Source: Ferruginibacter sp. (GTDB taxonomy: Bacteria; Bacteroidota; Bacteroidia; Chitinophagales; Chitinophagaceae). From it: DNA of 64,000 nucleotides. The position numbers were made by a program, and so were the translations under genes. Shown piece by piece: positions 26,995 through 37,100 of the stretch. The stretch spans positions 124,001-188,000 of the forward strand of contig JACMLJ010000033.1 in NCBI GenBank assembly GCA_014379625.1, in the 5' to 3' direction. The number at the start of each line of letters is the position of its first letter. The first letter of the stretch is position 1. The notes under the pieces are model-generated. The model was not told the origin of the DNA. It saw only the letters and a list, made by a program, of their open reading frames with translations, and did not search any database.

Positions 26995-27402
26995 ATGAGT
27001 AAGGTAACCTGGCATGAGAAGCATGCCGCCAATTTAAAAACCGGTGACCGGTTAGCTGATTCTGTAGCCAAAGGTATGGGGTCATGGAGATTTATTATTT
27101 TGCAAAGCGTTTTCGTGATTATCTGGATGGCGTTAAATGTTATCGGTTTCATAGCACATTGGGATGCCTACCCGTTTATTTTATTGAACCTTATTTTTTC
27201 CACCCAGGCCGCTTATGCCGCCCCAATCATCATGATGTCGCAAAACAGGCAGAACCAGCGGGACCGGATACAGGCACAGGAAGATTACCAGACAAATATT
27301 GAAGCAAAAAAGGAAATTGAGGCTTTGCAAATTCAGATAACTAACCTCGAAACAACAAAATTAGATAAGATCATCCGCATGCTGGAAGAAATGAAAAAAT
27401 AA
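26995..27402 (+). CDS. DUF1003 membrane protein
   Basis: A 135-residue protein with two membrane segments (FIILQSVFVIIWMALNVIGF; FILLNLIFSTQAAYAAPIIM) and a charged C-terminal coiled coil (EIEALQIQITNLETTKLDKI). The segment LIFSTQAAYAAPIIMMSQNRQ is the DUF1003 hallmark. The cellular role is not established. It stands alone between the desaturase terminator and glnS. Confidence 0.88.
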   Translation: MSKVTWHEKHAANLKTGDRLADSVAKGMGSWRFIILQSVFVIIWMALNVIGFIAHWDAYPFILLNLIFSTQAAYAAPIIMMSQNRQNQRDRIQAQEDYQTNIEAKKEIEALQIQITNLETTKLDKIIRMLEEMKK

Positions 27403-27453
27403 CCATAAGAGACGACCCTTGTTAAAGCCGAAAACCGTTTAAAATATCTTATC

Positions 27454-27461
27454 TAAATTTG
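27454..27461 (+). promoter_or_regulatory. Bacteroidota -7 element for glnS
   Basis: TAAATTTG matches TAnnTTTG and lies 19 bp before the glnS start. Confidence 0.45.
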
Positions 27462-27479
27462 CTGTAGAAAATTAAAAAG

Positions 27480-29141
27480 ATGTCTGAAGAAAAGAGCCTG
27501 AATTTTATAGAAGAAATAATTGAAGCAGATTTGGAAAGTGGAAAATATACCTCCGTACTTACCCGCTTTCCGCCCGAACCAAATGGTTACTTACACATTG
27601 GTCATGCCAAAAGTATTTGCCTGAACTTTGGCCTGGCGCTGAAATATGGAGGGGCAACCAATTTGCGTTTTGATGATACCAACCCGGTAAAAGAAGAGAC
27701 GGAATATGTTGACAGCATAAAAGAAGATGTGAACTGGCTTGGTTTTACCTGGGCAAAGGAATTGTACGCCAGTGATTATTTTGAACAACTGCACGGATTT
27801 GCTGTAACCCTTATCCAAAAAGGATTAGCCTATGTGGATGATGCCGATGCTGATGAAATAGCATCACTCAAAGGCTCTCCTACCGAAGCTGGTAAAGACA
27901 GTCCATACCGGAACAGAACTAAGGAAGAAAACCTTGAATTATTCTCCGGAATGAAGGAAGGCCGATACCCTGACGGATCAAAAGTATTAAGGGCTAAGAT
28001 TGATATGGCGGCCAACAACATGCACATGAGGGATCCCATCATTTACCGGATCAAACATGCACATCATCATCGTACCGGCGATAAATGGTGTATCTACCCG
28101 ATGTACGATTTTGCCCATGGTCAAAGTGACAGCATTGAAAACATAACCCACAGCATCTGTACACTGGAGTTTATACCTCACCGTGAGTTATACGACTGGC
28201 TGATTGAACAACTGGAGATATTTCCCTCAAAACAGTACGAATTTGCCCGCCTCAACATGACCTATACGGTAATGAGTAAACGCAAACTCCTGCAACTGGT
28301 GGAGGAAGGATATGTGCAGAGTTGGGATGACCCCCGGATGCCTACCATCAGTGGTATGCGCCGCAGGGGTTTTACGGCTGAAAGCATCCGGAATTTTTGC
28401 GACCGGATTGGGGTTGCAAAAAGGGAGAACCTGATTGATGTAAGCCTGCTGGAATTTTGTGTAAGAGAAGATTTAAATAAACTGGCTTCAAGGGTAATGG
28501 CCGTGCTTGATCCTGTAAAACTAATCATCACCAATTACCCTGACGGACAATCTGAAGCGTTGATTAGTGAGAATGGCCCAGACGAGTCCTACGGTACAAG
28601 GATGGTTCCTTTCAGCAAAGAATTGTGGATTGAGCGGGAAGATTTTATGGAAGAACCTGCTAAAAAATGGTTTCGGCTGGCGCCTGGTGCCGTGGTTAGA
28701 TTAAAAAGCGCTTTTATTGTAAAATGCGAAAGCTTTATAAAAGATACGAAAGGCAATGTTACGGAAATCCATGGCACTTATTATCCTGAAAGTAAAAGTG
28801 GCGATGATACCACCGGGTTCAAGGTTAAAGGTACCATTCATTGGGTAAGTGCGGCACATGCATTACAAGCCGAAGTGCGTTTATATGACCGTTTATTTAA
28901 AGTAGAAAACCCTTCCCAGGAGGAGGGGGATTTTAAAGATTATATCAACCCCGATTCTTTGCAGGTTATTCCCAACGCATACGTAGAACCATCTTTAAAA
29001 GACGTCGGCGTTTCTACCAATTATCAATTTATCCGGTTGGGCTATTTTTGCGTTGATAAGGAAACCACTCCGGAAAAGCTGGTGTTTAACCGTACCGTTT
29101 CATTAAAAGATGCCTGGGCCAAAGAGGCAAAAAAAGGATAG
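27480..29141 (+). CDS. glnS: Glutaminyl-tRNA synthetase
   Basis: Class I aminoacyl-tRNA synthetase that charges tRNA-Gln; 553 residues, the standard GlnRS length. The HIGH motif is in [18 protein letters not shown] (residue ~37) and the KMSKS equivalent is VMSKRKL (~residue 262). Landmarks [11 protein letters not shown] and GMRRRGF and the C-terminal anticodon-binding beta-barrels ([13 protein letters not shown]) support GlnRS rather than GluRS. The direct route to Gln-tRNA is therefore expected. The gene starts in its own promoter context and ends at a terminator shared with the convergent gene. Confidence 0.96.
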   Translation: MSEEKSLNFIEEIIEADLESGKYTSVLTRFPPEPNGYLHIGHAKSICLNFGLALKYGGATNLRFDDTNPVKEETEYVDSIKEDVNWLGFTWAKELYASDYFEQLHGFAVTLIQKGLAYVDDADADEIASLKGSPTEAGKDSPYRNRTKEENLELFSGMKEGRYPDGSKVLRAKIDMAANNMHMRDPIIYRIKHAHHHRTGDKWCIYPMYDFAHGQSDSIENITHSICTLEFIPHRELYDWLIEQLEIFPSKQYEFARLNMTYTVMSKRKLLQLVEEGYVQSWDDPRMPTISGMRRRGFTAESIRNFCDRIGVAKRENLIDVSLLEFCVREDLNKLASRVMAVLDPVKLIITNYPDGQSEALISENGPDESYGTRMVPFSKELWIEREDFMEEPAKKWFRLAPGAVVRLKSAFIVKCESFIKDTKGNVTEIHGTYYPESKSGDDTTGFKVKGTIHWVSAAHALQAEVRLYDRLFKVENPSQEEGDFKDYINPDSLQVIPNAYVEPSLKDVGVSTNYQFIRLGYFCVDKETTPEKLVFNRTVSLKDAWAKEAKKG

Positions 29142-29277
29142 CAGGTAAACAATTCAAAATACCCTCCATAGGGTATTGCGGGCAAAATCAGAAGGCATAC
29201 TTTTACGGGACAAAACAAACAATGATTCTACTGAAAAGAATCAAATTAATTGTAGGGTTTGATTTTTAGTTTGCAAT

Positions 29278-29301
29278 AAACCGGGCTTAGTCCGGTTTTT
29301 T
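29278..29301 (+). terminator. Terminator of glnS overlapping the convergent stop codon
   Basis: AAACCGG pairs with CCGGTTT across a 7-base loop and is followed by further T residues. The loop contains the TAA stop (29287-29289) of the opposite-strand gene. Confidence 0.75.
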
Positions 29302-29718
29302 GCTTTTAACCCCTTTCAATGCAAGTTGCGGGAACACAGATGCGATCAACATCACCAGAGTTGCAACCAACATCAAAAAAATACCCACCTTTTTTTCGGG
29401 GCAATATGCATTGTAACAGGAAACAAACAGAATATATGTTTTAATGGCATACCCTACCCCCAACGCGCAAACGAAAAGATTGGTTCTCTTCGCCCAAATT
29501 TTTGGCAAAATCATCAATAGCATTACGATAATTCCAATGATAACCAATAACTTTCCGGGCTTACCATAATTATTCTGATAAGAGTAAAAGCCGGTAAAGG
29601 TTCTGTCAGCCGCATCGGCGATGGTTGCATCCGCAAAATAAGCCCAGGGCATAAAGCAGGAAACAATTAATACAACGCAGGCCGCCAAACCTATCCAGTG
29701 TAAAATTTTAAGCACCAT
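29287..29718 (-). CDS. Small four-helix membrane protein, unknown function
   Basis: 143 residues with four hydrophobic segments: GLAACVVLIVSCFMPWAYF, LLVIIGIIVMLLMILPKIW, LFVCALGVGYAIKTYILFV and GIFLMLVATLVMLIASVFP. No family is recognised. The first segment followed by a soluble loop resembles a widespread group of Bacteroidota membrane proteins of unknown role. It is convergent with glnS and lies downstream of tRNA-Cys on the same strand. Confidence 0.65.
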   Translation of the reverse strand: MVLKILHWIGLAACVVLIVSCFMPWAYFADATIADAADRTFTGFYSYQNNYGKPGKLLVIIGIIVMLLMILPKIWAKRTNLFVCALGVGYAIKTYILFVSCYNAYCPEKKVGIFLMLVATLVMLIASVFPQLALKGVKSKKPD

Positions 29719-29765
29719 AATTTTAAAAAAAATCCCCCTCCATGCGGAGAGGGAAACGTTAATTG

Positions 29766-29836
29766 AGGTCCCGACCAGATTCGAACTGGTGTAGAAGCTT
29801 TTGCAGAGCTTTGCCTAGCCACTCGGCCACAGGACC
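29766..29836 (-). tRNA. tRNA-Cys (anticodon GCA)
   Basis: A 71-base cloverleaf. Acceptor stem GGTCCTG/CGGGACC with one G-T pair, D arm GCC/GGC, anticodon stem AAGCT/AGCTT with loop CTGCAAA, T arm ACCAG-TTCGAAT-CTGGT. Discriminator base U73 is as expected for Cys. CCA is not encoded. Confidence 0.96.
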
Positions 29837-30147
29837 ATTTATTATCAAATCAGCAATCGGCGCTATATTAATTGTAAAGTGACGCTTTGATTAGTGAATA
29901 GTGAATCTTCAATGGTGAACAGGGAACAATCACAATGGACAATTACGCTTCACTAAACACCAGTACCTTAGATTTGCAATGGCCATTTCAAAAAAAGAGC
30001 TTATAAAAATAATCAAAAAAAATATGCTGCTTTACCAACACGTTCCTTATTTAAAAGGGATTTTTTATCGCTTTGCAAAAATAGGATATTTTTTTATTAG
30101 AAATTGTAAATAGTTAGTGCGAAATTCGGGATTCTAAAAAAATCATA
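29837..30147. other. Intergenic region between tRNA-Cys and the phosphorylase gene
   Basis: No gene. It contains a GTGAAT-type repeat hairpin (29891-29956) and an A/T-rich leader for the downstream operon. Confidence 0.55.
29891..29956. repeat. Short GTGAAT-type inverted repeat
   Basis: TTAGTGAA (29891-29898) pairs with TTCACTAA (29949-29956). Between them are AGTGAAT and ATGGTGAA words similar to the heptad arrays elsewhere in the window. Confidence 0.5.
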
Positions 30148-31029
30148 ATGAACCGGATAGCTGAATCGGAACTGATCATCAATAGCCGTGGCGCAGTTTA
30201 TCATATCAACTGCAGGCCCGAAGAAATTGCAGGCACCATTATCACCGTGGGCGATCCTGACAGGGTAAAGGAAGTTAGTAAACATTTTGATACAATAGAA
30301 CACCAAAATCAGCACCGGGAATTTATAGTGCATACCGGCTATATAGGGGCTAAAAGGCTGACTTGCGTTAGTACCGGCATTGGTCCTGATAATATTGATA
30401 TTGTATTGAATGAACTGGATGCCTTAGTTAATATTGATTTTGAAACAAGAACAATTAAAGAGCACCTTACCGCTTTAAATATTCTTCGTTTTGGTACATC
30501 GGGTTCTTTGCAAAGAGAAATACCGGTAGATGGTTTTGTGGCATCTACCCATGGATTAGGATTAGATAACCTGATGCATTTTTACAGAATGGAAAATAAT
30601 GAAGAAGAAAAGCAGTTGCTGCAGTCTTTTAACACCCATACCCAATCAGGCTCCGGAAATCTTTCGCCTTATATTGTTATGGGAAGCGGCAATTTGCTGA
30701 AACATTTTACCGGGAATTACCACCACGGCATTACCGTTACCTGTCCCGGATTTTATGGTCCGCAGGGAAGGGTATTGCGCCTCGGTCTTGCCTATCCTCA
30801 ATTGATTGACAATCTTACAAGTTTTCAATTTGGTAATCACCATATCACTAATTTTGAAATGGAGACCTCCGCTATTTATGGATTGGGTAAGGCATTGGGG
30901 CATCATTGCTTAAGCCTGAATGCAATTGTTGCCAACAGGATCACCAAAGAATTTACAAAGGATGGAAACCTGGCGGTAGAGAATTTAATTAAACAATCAT
31001 TAAATATAATCGCTGATTCAAATTTGTAA
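30148..31029 (+). CDS. Nucleoside phosphorylase (uridine/purine phosphorylase superfamily)
   Basis: Splits a nucleoside with phosphate into base and ribose-1-phosphate; cytoplasmic, 293 residues. The N-terminal TIITVGDPDRVKEV holds the phosphate-binding GDPxR motif. VSTGIGPDNIDIVLNEL and RFGTSGSLQ form the active-site core, and TNFEMETSAIYGLG is the ribose-binding MET segment. Uridine phosphorylase-like is the best guess; purine substrates cannot be excluded. dapF starts 4 bp after the stop. Confidence 0.88.
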   Translation: MNRIAESELIINSRGAVYHINCRPEEIAGTIITVGDPDRVKEVSKHFDTIEHQNQHREFIVHTGYIGAKRLTCVSTGIGPDNIDIVLNELDALVNIDFETRTIKEHLTALNILRFGTSGSLQREIPVDGFVASTHGLGLDNLMHFYRMENNEEEKQLLQSFNTHTQSGSGNLSPYIVMGSGNLLKHFTGNYHHGITVTCPGFYGPQGRVLRLGLAYPQLIDNLTSFQFGNHHITNFEMETSAIYGLGKALGHHCLSLNAIVANRITKEFTKDGNLAVENLIKQSLNIIADSNL

Positions 31030-31032
31030 CAG

Positions 31033-31821
31033 ATGACAGTTGAATTTTATAAATACCATGGAACCGGTAACGACTTTATATTATTAGATAACAGGGAGCA
31101 GGATTACCCATTATTCAGCACAAAGCAGGTGAGGCAGATTTGCGACCGGCATTTTGGGATTGGCGCCGACGGGCTGATACTGCTGGGTAAAAAAGAAGGA
31201 TACGATTTTGAAATGATCTATTATAATTCGGATGGCAATGAAAGCACCATGTGCGGAAATGGAGGCAGGTGCCTGGTGAAATTTGCTTATCACCGTGGAA
31301 TATTAAGAGGCCCTTATCATTTTATAGCTATTGATGGCGCTCATTTGGCGGAGATTGACAGCGATGGTACGGTTAGATTACAAATGCAGAATGTACATTC
31401 GGTAGCCTACCACAGTTCGTATGTGGTGATCAATACAGGCTCGCCTCATTTTGTAAAATTCGCCGCTGAGGTAGCTGATATCGATGTGGTGCAAACAGGC
31501 CAGGAAATACGCAATGGTAAAGAATTCGCACCGGATGGCATCAATGTGAATTTTGTAGAAGCAACAGATGAAGATTCAATTTTCGTGCGCACTTACGAAC
31601 GCGGTGTGGAAGATGAAACCCTTAGTTGCGGTACAGGTGTTACCGCCGCCGCATTATTGTCGGCCCATAACGAAAACGGCTTTAACACCGTGGAAGTAAA
31701 AACACCGGGCGGTTATTTACGGGTGGAATTTGATAAAATTGACGATCAGCATTTTGAAAATATATGGCTTTGCGGTCCGGCTGAATTTGTTTTTAAGGGG
31801 GTGATAGAATTAGCGGTGTAG
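31033..31821 (+). CDS. dapF: Diaminopimelate epimerase
   Basis: Converts LL- to meso-diaminopimelate for lysine and peptidoglycan. At 262 residues it has normal length. The two catalytic cysteines are in CGNGGRCLVKF and LSCGTGVTAAA. Substrate-binding TGNDFILLDNR is at the N-terminus and TGSPHFV in the middle. It overlaps nothing and is very close behind the phosphorylase gene, so the two are probably one transcript. Confidence 0.97.
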   Translation: MTVEFYKYHGTGNDFILLDNREQDYPLFSTKQVRQICDRHFGIGADGLILLGKKEGYDFEMIYYNSDGNESTMCGNGGRCLVKFAYHRGILRGPYHFIAIDGAHLAEIDSDGTVRLQMQNVHSVAYHSSYVVINTGSPHFVKFAAEVADIDVVQTGQEIRNGKEFAPDGINVNFVEATDEDSIFVRTYERGVEDETLSCGTGVTAAALLSAHNENGFNTVEVKTPGGYLRVEFDKIDDQHFENIWLCGPAEFVFKGVIELAV

Positions 31822-31951
31822 TTGGGATAAAAGTTTAAAGGTAAATAAAGTAAATAAAGTTTGCGCAGGTGCATTTTAGTTTCGGTGTGAAAACTAACTG
31901 TATCTGTAAACGGTAAACAATACACTATACATAACCACAAGCCCCTGATAA

Positions 31952-32890
31952 ATGATTCAGTACTTTAAAAACATCGAGCATCAGATTATCGCGATTGATA
32001 AGCCGGAAGACGGCGCCTGGATCAATGTATTGCCACCACTAAGACAGGAAGAATTTACCGAATTAAGCGAATCGCTGGAAATACCGATTGATTTTTTAAA
32101 AGATTCATTGGATATCGATGAACGTAGCCGCTATGAAATTGATGACAATGTAAAATTGATCGTAATAAAAACCCCCACGGAAAATAATTCATTCAACGAT
32201 AGCGATGCATTTTATATCACGATCCCGATTTGTATCATATTAACCCATAACCAGATTGTAACGGTTAATTCTTTTGAAAACGAAGCCATCAAAAAATTTT
32301 TAAATACTTTTCAAAACCGGAACCCGGCTAAGAAGAATATGATGGTGCTGAAAATTTTTGAAAAAATAACCACTAATTTCCAGGACTACCTGAAGGAAAT
32401 CAACTTGCGAAGAAATACCTTAGAACACAAATTATACGTGGCCAACCGCAATGAGGAATTGCTCCAGTTAATGCGTATCCAAAAAAGCCTGGTATATTTT
32501 TTAACGGCTTTAAGAAGTAACGAGCTGCTAATGATGAAAATTGTAAGGACCAACTTTTTACAATTGAATGAAGAGGAGAAGGATTTTTTAGATGATTTAA
32601 TTGTAGAGACCAGCCAGGCGCTGGAGATGGCCAACACTTACACCAATATACTCAGCAGTACACTGGATGCATTTGCAAGTATCATCAGCAATAACCAGAA
32701 TGAAGTATTAAAACGCCTTACCACCCTCACCATCGTATTGACCGTGCCGATATTAATCGCCAGCATTTATGGTATGAATGTACCTATTCCATACAAAGAC
32801 ACACCCTATGCTTTTTGGATACCCGTTATAATTTCATTGATCATTCTTGCGGTGGTGGCATGGAATTATTTGAAACGTGCAAAAAAATAA
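31952..32890 (+). CDS. corA: CorA-family magnesium/divalent metal transporter
   Basis: Pentameric Mg2+ channel of the inner membrane; 312 residues. The soluble N-terminal domain is followed by a long stalk helix and two C-terminal membrane segments. The first ends in the selectivity motif YGMNVPIP. The second is FWIPVIISLIILAVVAWNYL and ends in KRAKK. It is followed 3 bp later by the Nudix gene. Confidence 0.93.
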   Translation: MIQYFKNIEHQIIAIDKPEDGAWINVLPPLRQEEFTELSESLEIPIDFLKDSLDIDERSRYEIDDNVKLIVIKTPTENNSFNDSDAFYITIPICIILTHNQIVTVNSFENEAIKKFLNTFQNRNPAKKNMMVLKIFEKITTNFQDYLKEINLRRNTLEHKLYVANRNEELLQLMRIQKSLVYFLTALRSNELLMMKIVRTNFLQLNEEEKDFLDDLIVETSQALEMANTYTNILSSTLDAFASIISNNQNEVLKRLTTLTIVLTVPILIASIYGMNVPIPYKDTPYAFWIPVIISLIILAVVAWNYLKRAKK

Positions 32891-32893
32891 ATT

Positions 32894-33361
32894 ATGGACC
32901 TTCTCTTATCCGTAAGGGTTTATGGAATTTTAATAAATGATGCCCGCCAGGTGTTGGTAAGCGATGAATATATCAGGGGTTCATATTATACCAAATTCCC
33001 CGGCGGCGGATTAGAGACCGGCGAAGGCACCAGGGATTGTTTGAAAAGGGAATTCAGGGAAGAAATGAACCTGGATGTGGCCATCGGTGATCATATTTAC
33101 ACCACCGATTTTTTTCAGCAGAGCGCATTTAATACAGCACACCAGATTTTATCGATTTATTATTTTGTAATAGCTTTGAAAGAGATCACTGTTGCGCTAA
33201 GAAATAAGGAGTTTGATTTTGACGCAGCACAACTTCAATTGTACAGCGAAACCCAACAGGTAGAAACCTTTCGGTTTGTGGAATGGGATAAGTTTTCCGC
33301 GGATACCCTAACGTTGCCCATCGATAAAATCGTAGCTGCCTTACTAAAAGAAAAATTATAA
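32894..33361 (+). CDS. Nudix hydrolase
   Basis: Hydrolyses a nucleoside diphosphate linked to another moiety; 155 residues, cytoplasmic. The Nudix box is complete: GGLETGEGTRDCLKREFREE followed by MNL, with the catalytic REFREE. Substrate unknown. It starts 3 bp after corA and is followed 3 bp later by the GNAT gene, so the three are an operon. Confidence 0.92.
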   Translation: MDLLLSVRVYGILINDARQVLVSDEYIRGSYYTKFPGGGLETGEGTRDCLKREFREEMNLDVAIGDHIYTTDFFQQSAFNTAHQILSIYYFVIALKEITVALRNKEFDFDAAQLQLYSETQQVETFRFVEWDKFSADTLTLPIDKIVAALLKEKL

Positions 33362-33364
33362 AAA

Positions 33365-33958
33365 ATGAACGGGGCAAATTTTTTTGATCGGGTTATTATC
33401 CTGGAGAATGACCGGGCAAGTCTTACGCCGCTCATTGAATCCGATTTTGAAAAACTGGAACCCATTGCCTATCATCCTGAAATATGGCGGGTTGGAATGA
33501 GTAACTTAATAGGGCCTGCTCAATTGAAAGCATATATCCAAACCGCCCTTAAAGAAAGAGAGCGGTATCAATCCTATCCCTTTTTAATATTCGACAAAAA
33601 AAATAACGAGGTAGCCGGATCAACGCGTTTTGGTAATATTTCTTTTGAAAATAAAAGGCTCGAAATTGGATGGACCTGGCTCCATCCCGACTACCAGGGA
33701 ACCGGCCTGAATAAATCCTGCAAATTTTTGTTATTACAATTTGCTTTTGAAACACTCGGGTTTAACCGGGTAGAGATAAAAACGGACGCCATCAACCAAC
33801 AGTCAAGAAAAGCGATCTTAAAAATTGGGGCGAAGGAAGAGGGGATATTCCGTAAACACCAGATCACTTCGGAAGGCCGGGTTAGGGACAGCGCTTACTA
33901 CAGTATCATCAATGATGAATGGCCATTCATTAAATCTACGGTTTTTAATGATTTTTAA
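33365..33958 (+). CDS. GNAT-family N-acetyltransferase
   Basis: 197 residues, similar to RimJ/RimL-type acetyltransferases. The N-terminal beta-strand LENDRASLTPLIESDFEKLEP, the central strands GSTRFGNISFENKRLEIGWTWL and the acetyl-CoA loop region DYQGTGLNKSCKFLLLQFAF fit the fold, as does TDAINQQSRKAILKIGAKEEG. The substrate may be a protein N-terminus or a small amine. Last gene of the run beginning with the phosphorylase. Confidence 0.9.
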   Translation: MNGANFFDRVIILENDRASLTPLIESDFEKLEPIAYHPEIWRVGMSNLIGPAQLKAYIQTALKERERYQSYPFLIFDKKNNEVAGSTRFGNISFENKRLEIGWTWLHPDYQGTGLNKSCKFLLLQFAFETLGFNRVEIKTDAINQQSRKAILKIGAKEEGIFRKHQITSEGRVRDSAYYSIINDEWPFIKSTVFNDF

Positions 33959-34125
33959 AACTCAATTGCTACCCGCATAATTTTCACCAGGGATAAATTA
34001 TATGAACTAAAAAGCAACCTGGTCTTTTTCACCCGAAAAGTGTATCCCTGTTTGGATATTCTTGTTTATCCCTTTATATCTTCCATTATTTTTGCCACCT
34101 GGTAACTTTTTCACGTTTATACCCC

Positions 34126-37100
34126 CTACTTTACCACCATGATGGTCCCTTTCAAATTAAATTCCTGCCCATCTTTACAAATTACATCCAGTACATAAAC
34201 AAAGGCTGCGGTATTATCAACCGGTATTCCATTTACCAAACCATCCCAGCCATAAGAAGGATCATTAACAGGTACCTGTTGTTTTTCAAATACCTTCTTA
34301 CCCCAACGGTCAAAGATTATCAGCCGTTTTACCCGTGCCAAACCAAAGCCCTTAACATAAAAGCGATCGTTGAGCCCGTCATTATTTGGAGTAAATGCTT
34401 TGGGAATATACAATTGCCCCTTACCGCAAAAGACAAATATGCTTATTTCATCAGAAGCTGTGCATTTGTAAATGGTTTGTACGGTTACCTTGTAACTGAT
34501 ATTGTTATCCGCAATAAACCGGGGATCGGGACAGTTAATACAGCTTAAACCTGTGGCCGGGCCCCATGCATATTTACTTACATCAGCAGAGTTTACCCGG
34601 GCCAATAGTTGTACCGGTGTACCCGAAGCAATGTTCATATCCGGCCCGGCATTTACCAGTGGAATATTTCCCACAGCAATGTTTACACTACCCGTATCAT
34701 TCTTACAAACATTACCGCTGTAGGCGATTACCTGGTAGGTGGTGGTGACTAACGGCGAAGCGAAAGGACGGGCGACAGAAGGATCCGTAAGCCCTGCAGC
34801 CGGGCTCCACAAATATGCGGAGGCCAATCCATTGGCCTGCAACTGTACACGGTTACCAATACATAAAGTATCATTTTTACCAACAGTAAGGCCAACCGGG
34901 ATATCCACTCCAATAGTTACCGTATCTCTTTGAATACATCCAAACTGGTTGGTAACTTTTACATCATAACTACTGGTAGTGGCAGGCGTAGCAAGGGGTG
35001 TTGCTGTATTGATATTTTGCAGGCTTGCGGAAGGGGTCCATTCATAAGCAATGCCATCAAAACTCCGGAGTAGCACCGTTCCCCCGCGACAGATGACTGT
35101 ATCAGGCGCCGCGGCAGGAATGGGCAATGGCCGGATGATTACCTGCTTTTGCGCGTTGACCTTACATCCAAACCCTGTGAGCAAATCTAACCCTACAGTG
35201 TAAACGCCGGCAGTACTGAAATAATAAGACAGGCTATCCCGGTTGCTGACAATAGTGTTATTCAATTTCCAGGTGTATGAAGTCACCGTATCCTGGGTTT
35301 GTATACTGGCGCGGTACAATAATGTTTGCTGCATACATTTTTCAATATCCCCGGTTATTGTTGCAGTTGTTTTGGTATAGATTGTTACCGTATCTGTGGA
35401 TACTTTTGTGCGGGTGCAGCCATTAGCGGTAGTTGCTGTCAGCGTTACAATATAATTTCCGGGGCTGGTGTAAAAATGAACCGGATCGGCATCTGTTGCA
35501 GTTTGGCCATCCCCAAAACTCCACAGAAAACTGTTATTACCAAAACGTGAATTTGACAAATTAGAAAACCGTACAGTGCCTGTATCACCACATATTTTAG
35601 GGTTAATGATGCTAAAATCAGTTAAAATGGAATCAATAATAATCCTGCGGATGCTGTCATCCATACAAGCCTTATCGGTTGTTACCTGTAATAAAACATC
35701 ATAGATACCGGGTGGTGAAAAGTCGAAACTTATTACCGGTGTATTGCCTGCAAGATTGCCGTTCACCCTCCATTCATATTGTGTAATGACATTGCCGGCT
35801 GTTGAATTACTGGTATAGGTCATTATTCCTGGTGAACAATGGATACTGTTTCCCGTAAAAGAAGCAACAGGATTATTATAAATTTCTATCGCTCGGGGTT
35901 GAAGCAGGGTATCGGTACATCCATGTTCTGAGGTAACCACTAATTTCACATCGTATATACCTGCCTGCCGGTAAGTATGTGCAGGGTCTTTCAATTGCGA
36001 TGTGGTATTATCTCCAAAAAACCATTCATATTTAACAATACTGAAACGGTAAGCTGACAAACCTGTAAACTGTACCCTCCCTGTATCACCACAAAATTTT
36101 TGCTGACTGATACTGAAGGCGGCCTTCACCGAGTCAACAATAATATTTCTAAACACTGAATCTGTACATCCATTTACCGTGGTAACTTTTAATGCCAATA
36201 AGTGATTACCTGCATTGAAATTGTATATTAAATCATTGGCAAGACTGCTTTGCAAGCCATCCACATACCATTGATATTTCATAATACTATCCACAGAACT
36301 GGTAACACTGGTATAGGAATAATCTCCGGGCATACAATGAATGCTGTCTCCTGCAATCACACTATGCGGAAGATGAAACACACGGATGGTATCAATATAA
36401 ATGGTGCTGTCTTTACAACCATTGAGGGTAGTTGCAGATAATTTTACGGTATAATTGCCTTCGGCGGGGTAACTATGGGAAGCATTTAAGCCATTGAAAG
36501 TTGTACCATCTCCAAAGCTCCAGGTATAATTATTAATGACAGCATAGTGTTTTGTGAGATTGATAAAATTAACGGTACCGCTATCACAAAACTTTGTTGG
36601 GTTTAATGAAAACCCACTTACTATTGAATCGATCACTATTGTTTTGGTGACAGAATAGGTGCAACCGTTTATGGTTTGTATATCCAGGGTAATAGTATGA
36701 TTACCCGGTACCCGGTAATTATAATTTAAGTCGGGCGTATTGGCAACACTGTCCGCATCAATCGCCCATTTATATTTTGCAATGGCATCCACGCTTGACA
36801 CATTGCTTGTATATTGCAAGGTAGTGGAAGGCGTTAAACAGACAACACTGTTGCCACTAATCGTAGCTGTTGGTAAATTAAAAACAAGGATGGTATCTAT
36901 AAATGTAGTACTGTCCTTACAACCGTTAATTGTTGTACCAACGAGTTTCGCAGTATACTTACCTGGTACAGTATAAGTATGTGAGGCATTCATGCTATTG
37001 CCAGTTGTGCCGTCTCCAAAACTCCAGAGGTAATTATTGACAGCGGCATAGTGACTGCTAAGATTTGTAAATATGGCCATTCCGCTGCCACAAAACTTTG

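Noticed and set aside
33960..34120. Possible terminator with ACCAGG and CCTGGT arms after the GNAT gene
   Set aside because: Only 6 bp of stem with a loop of more than 30 bases; too weak to call.
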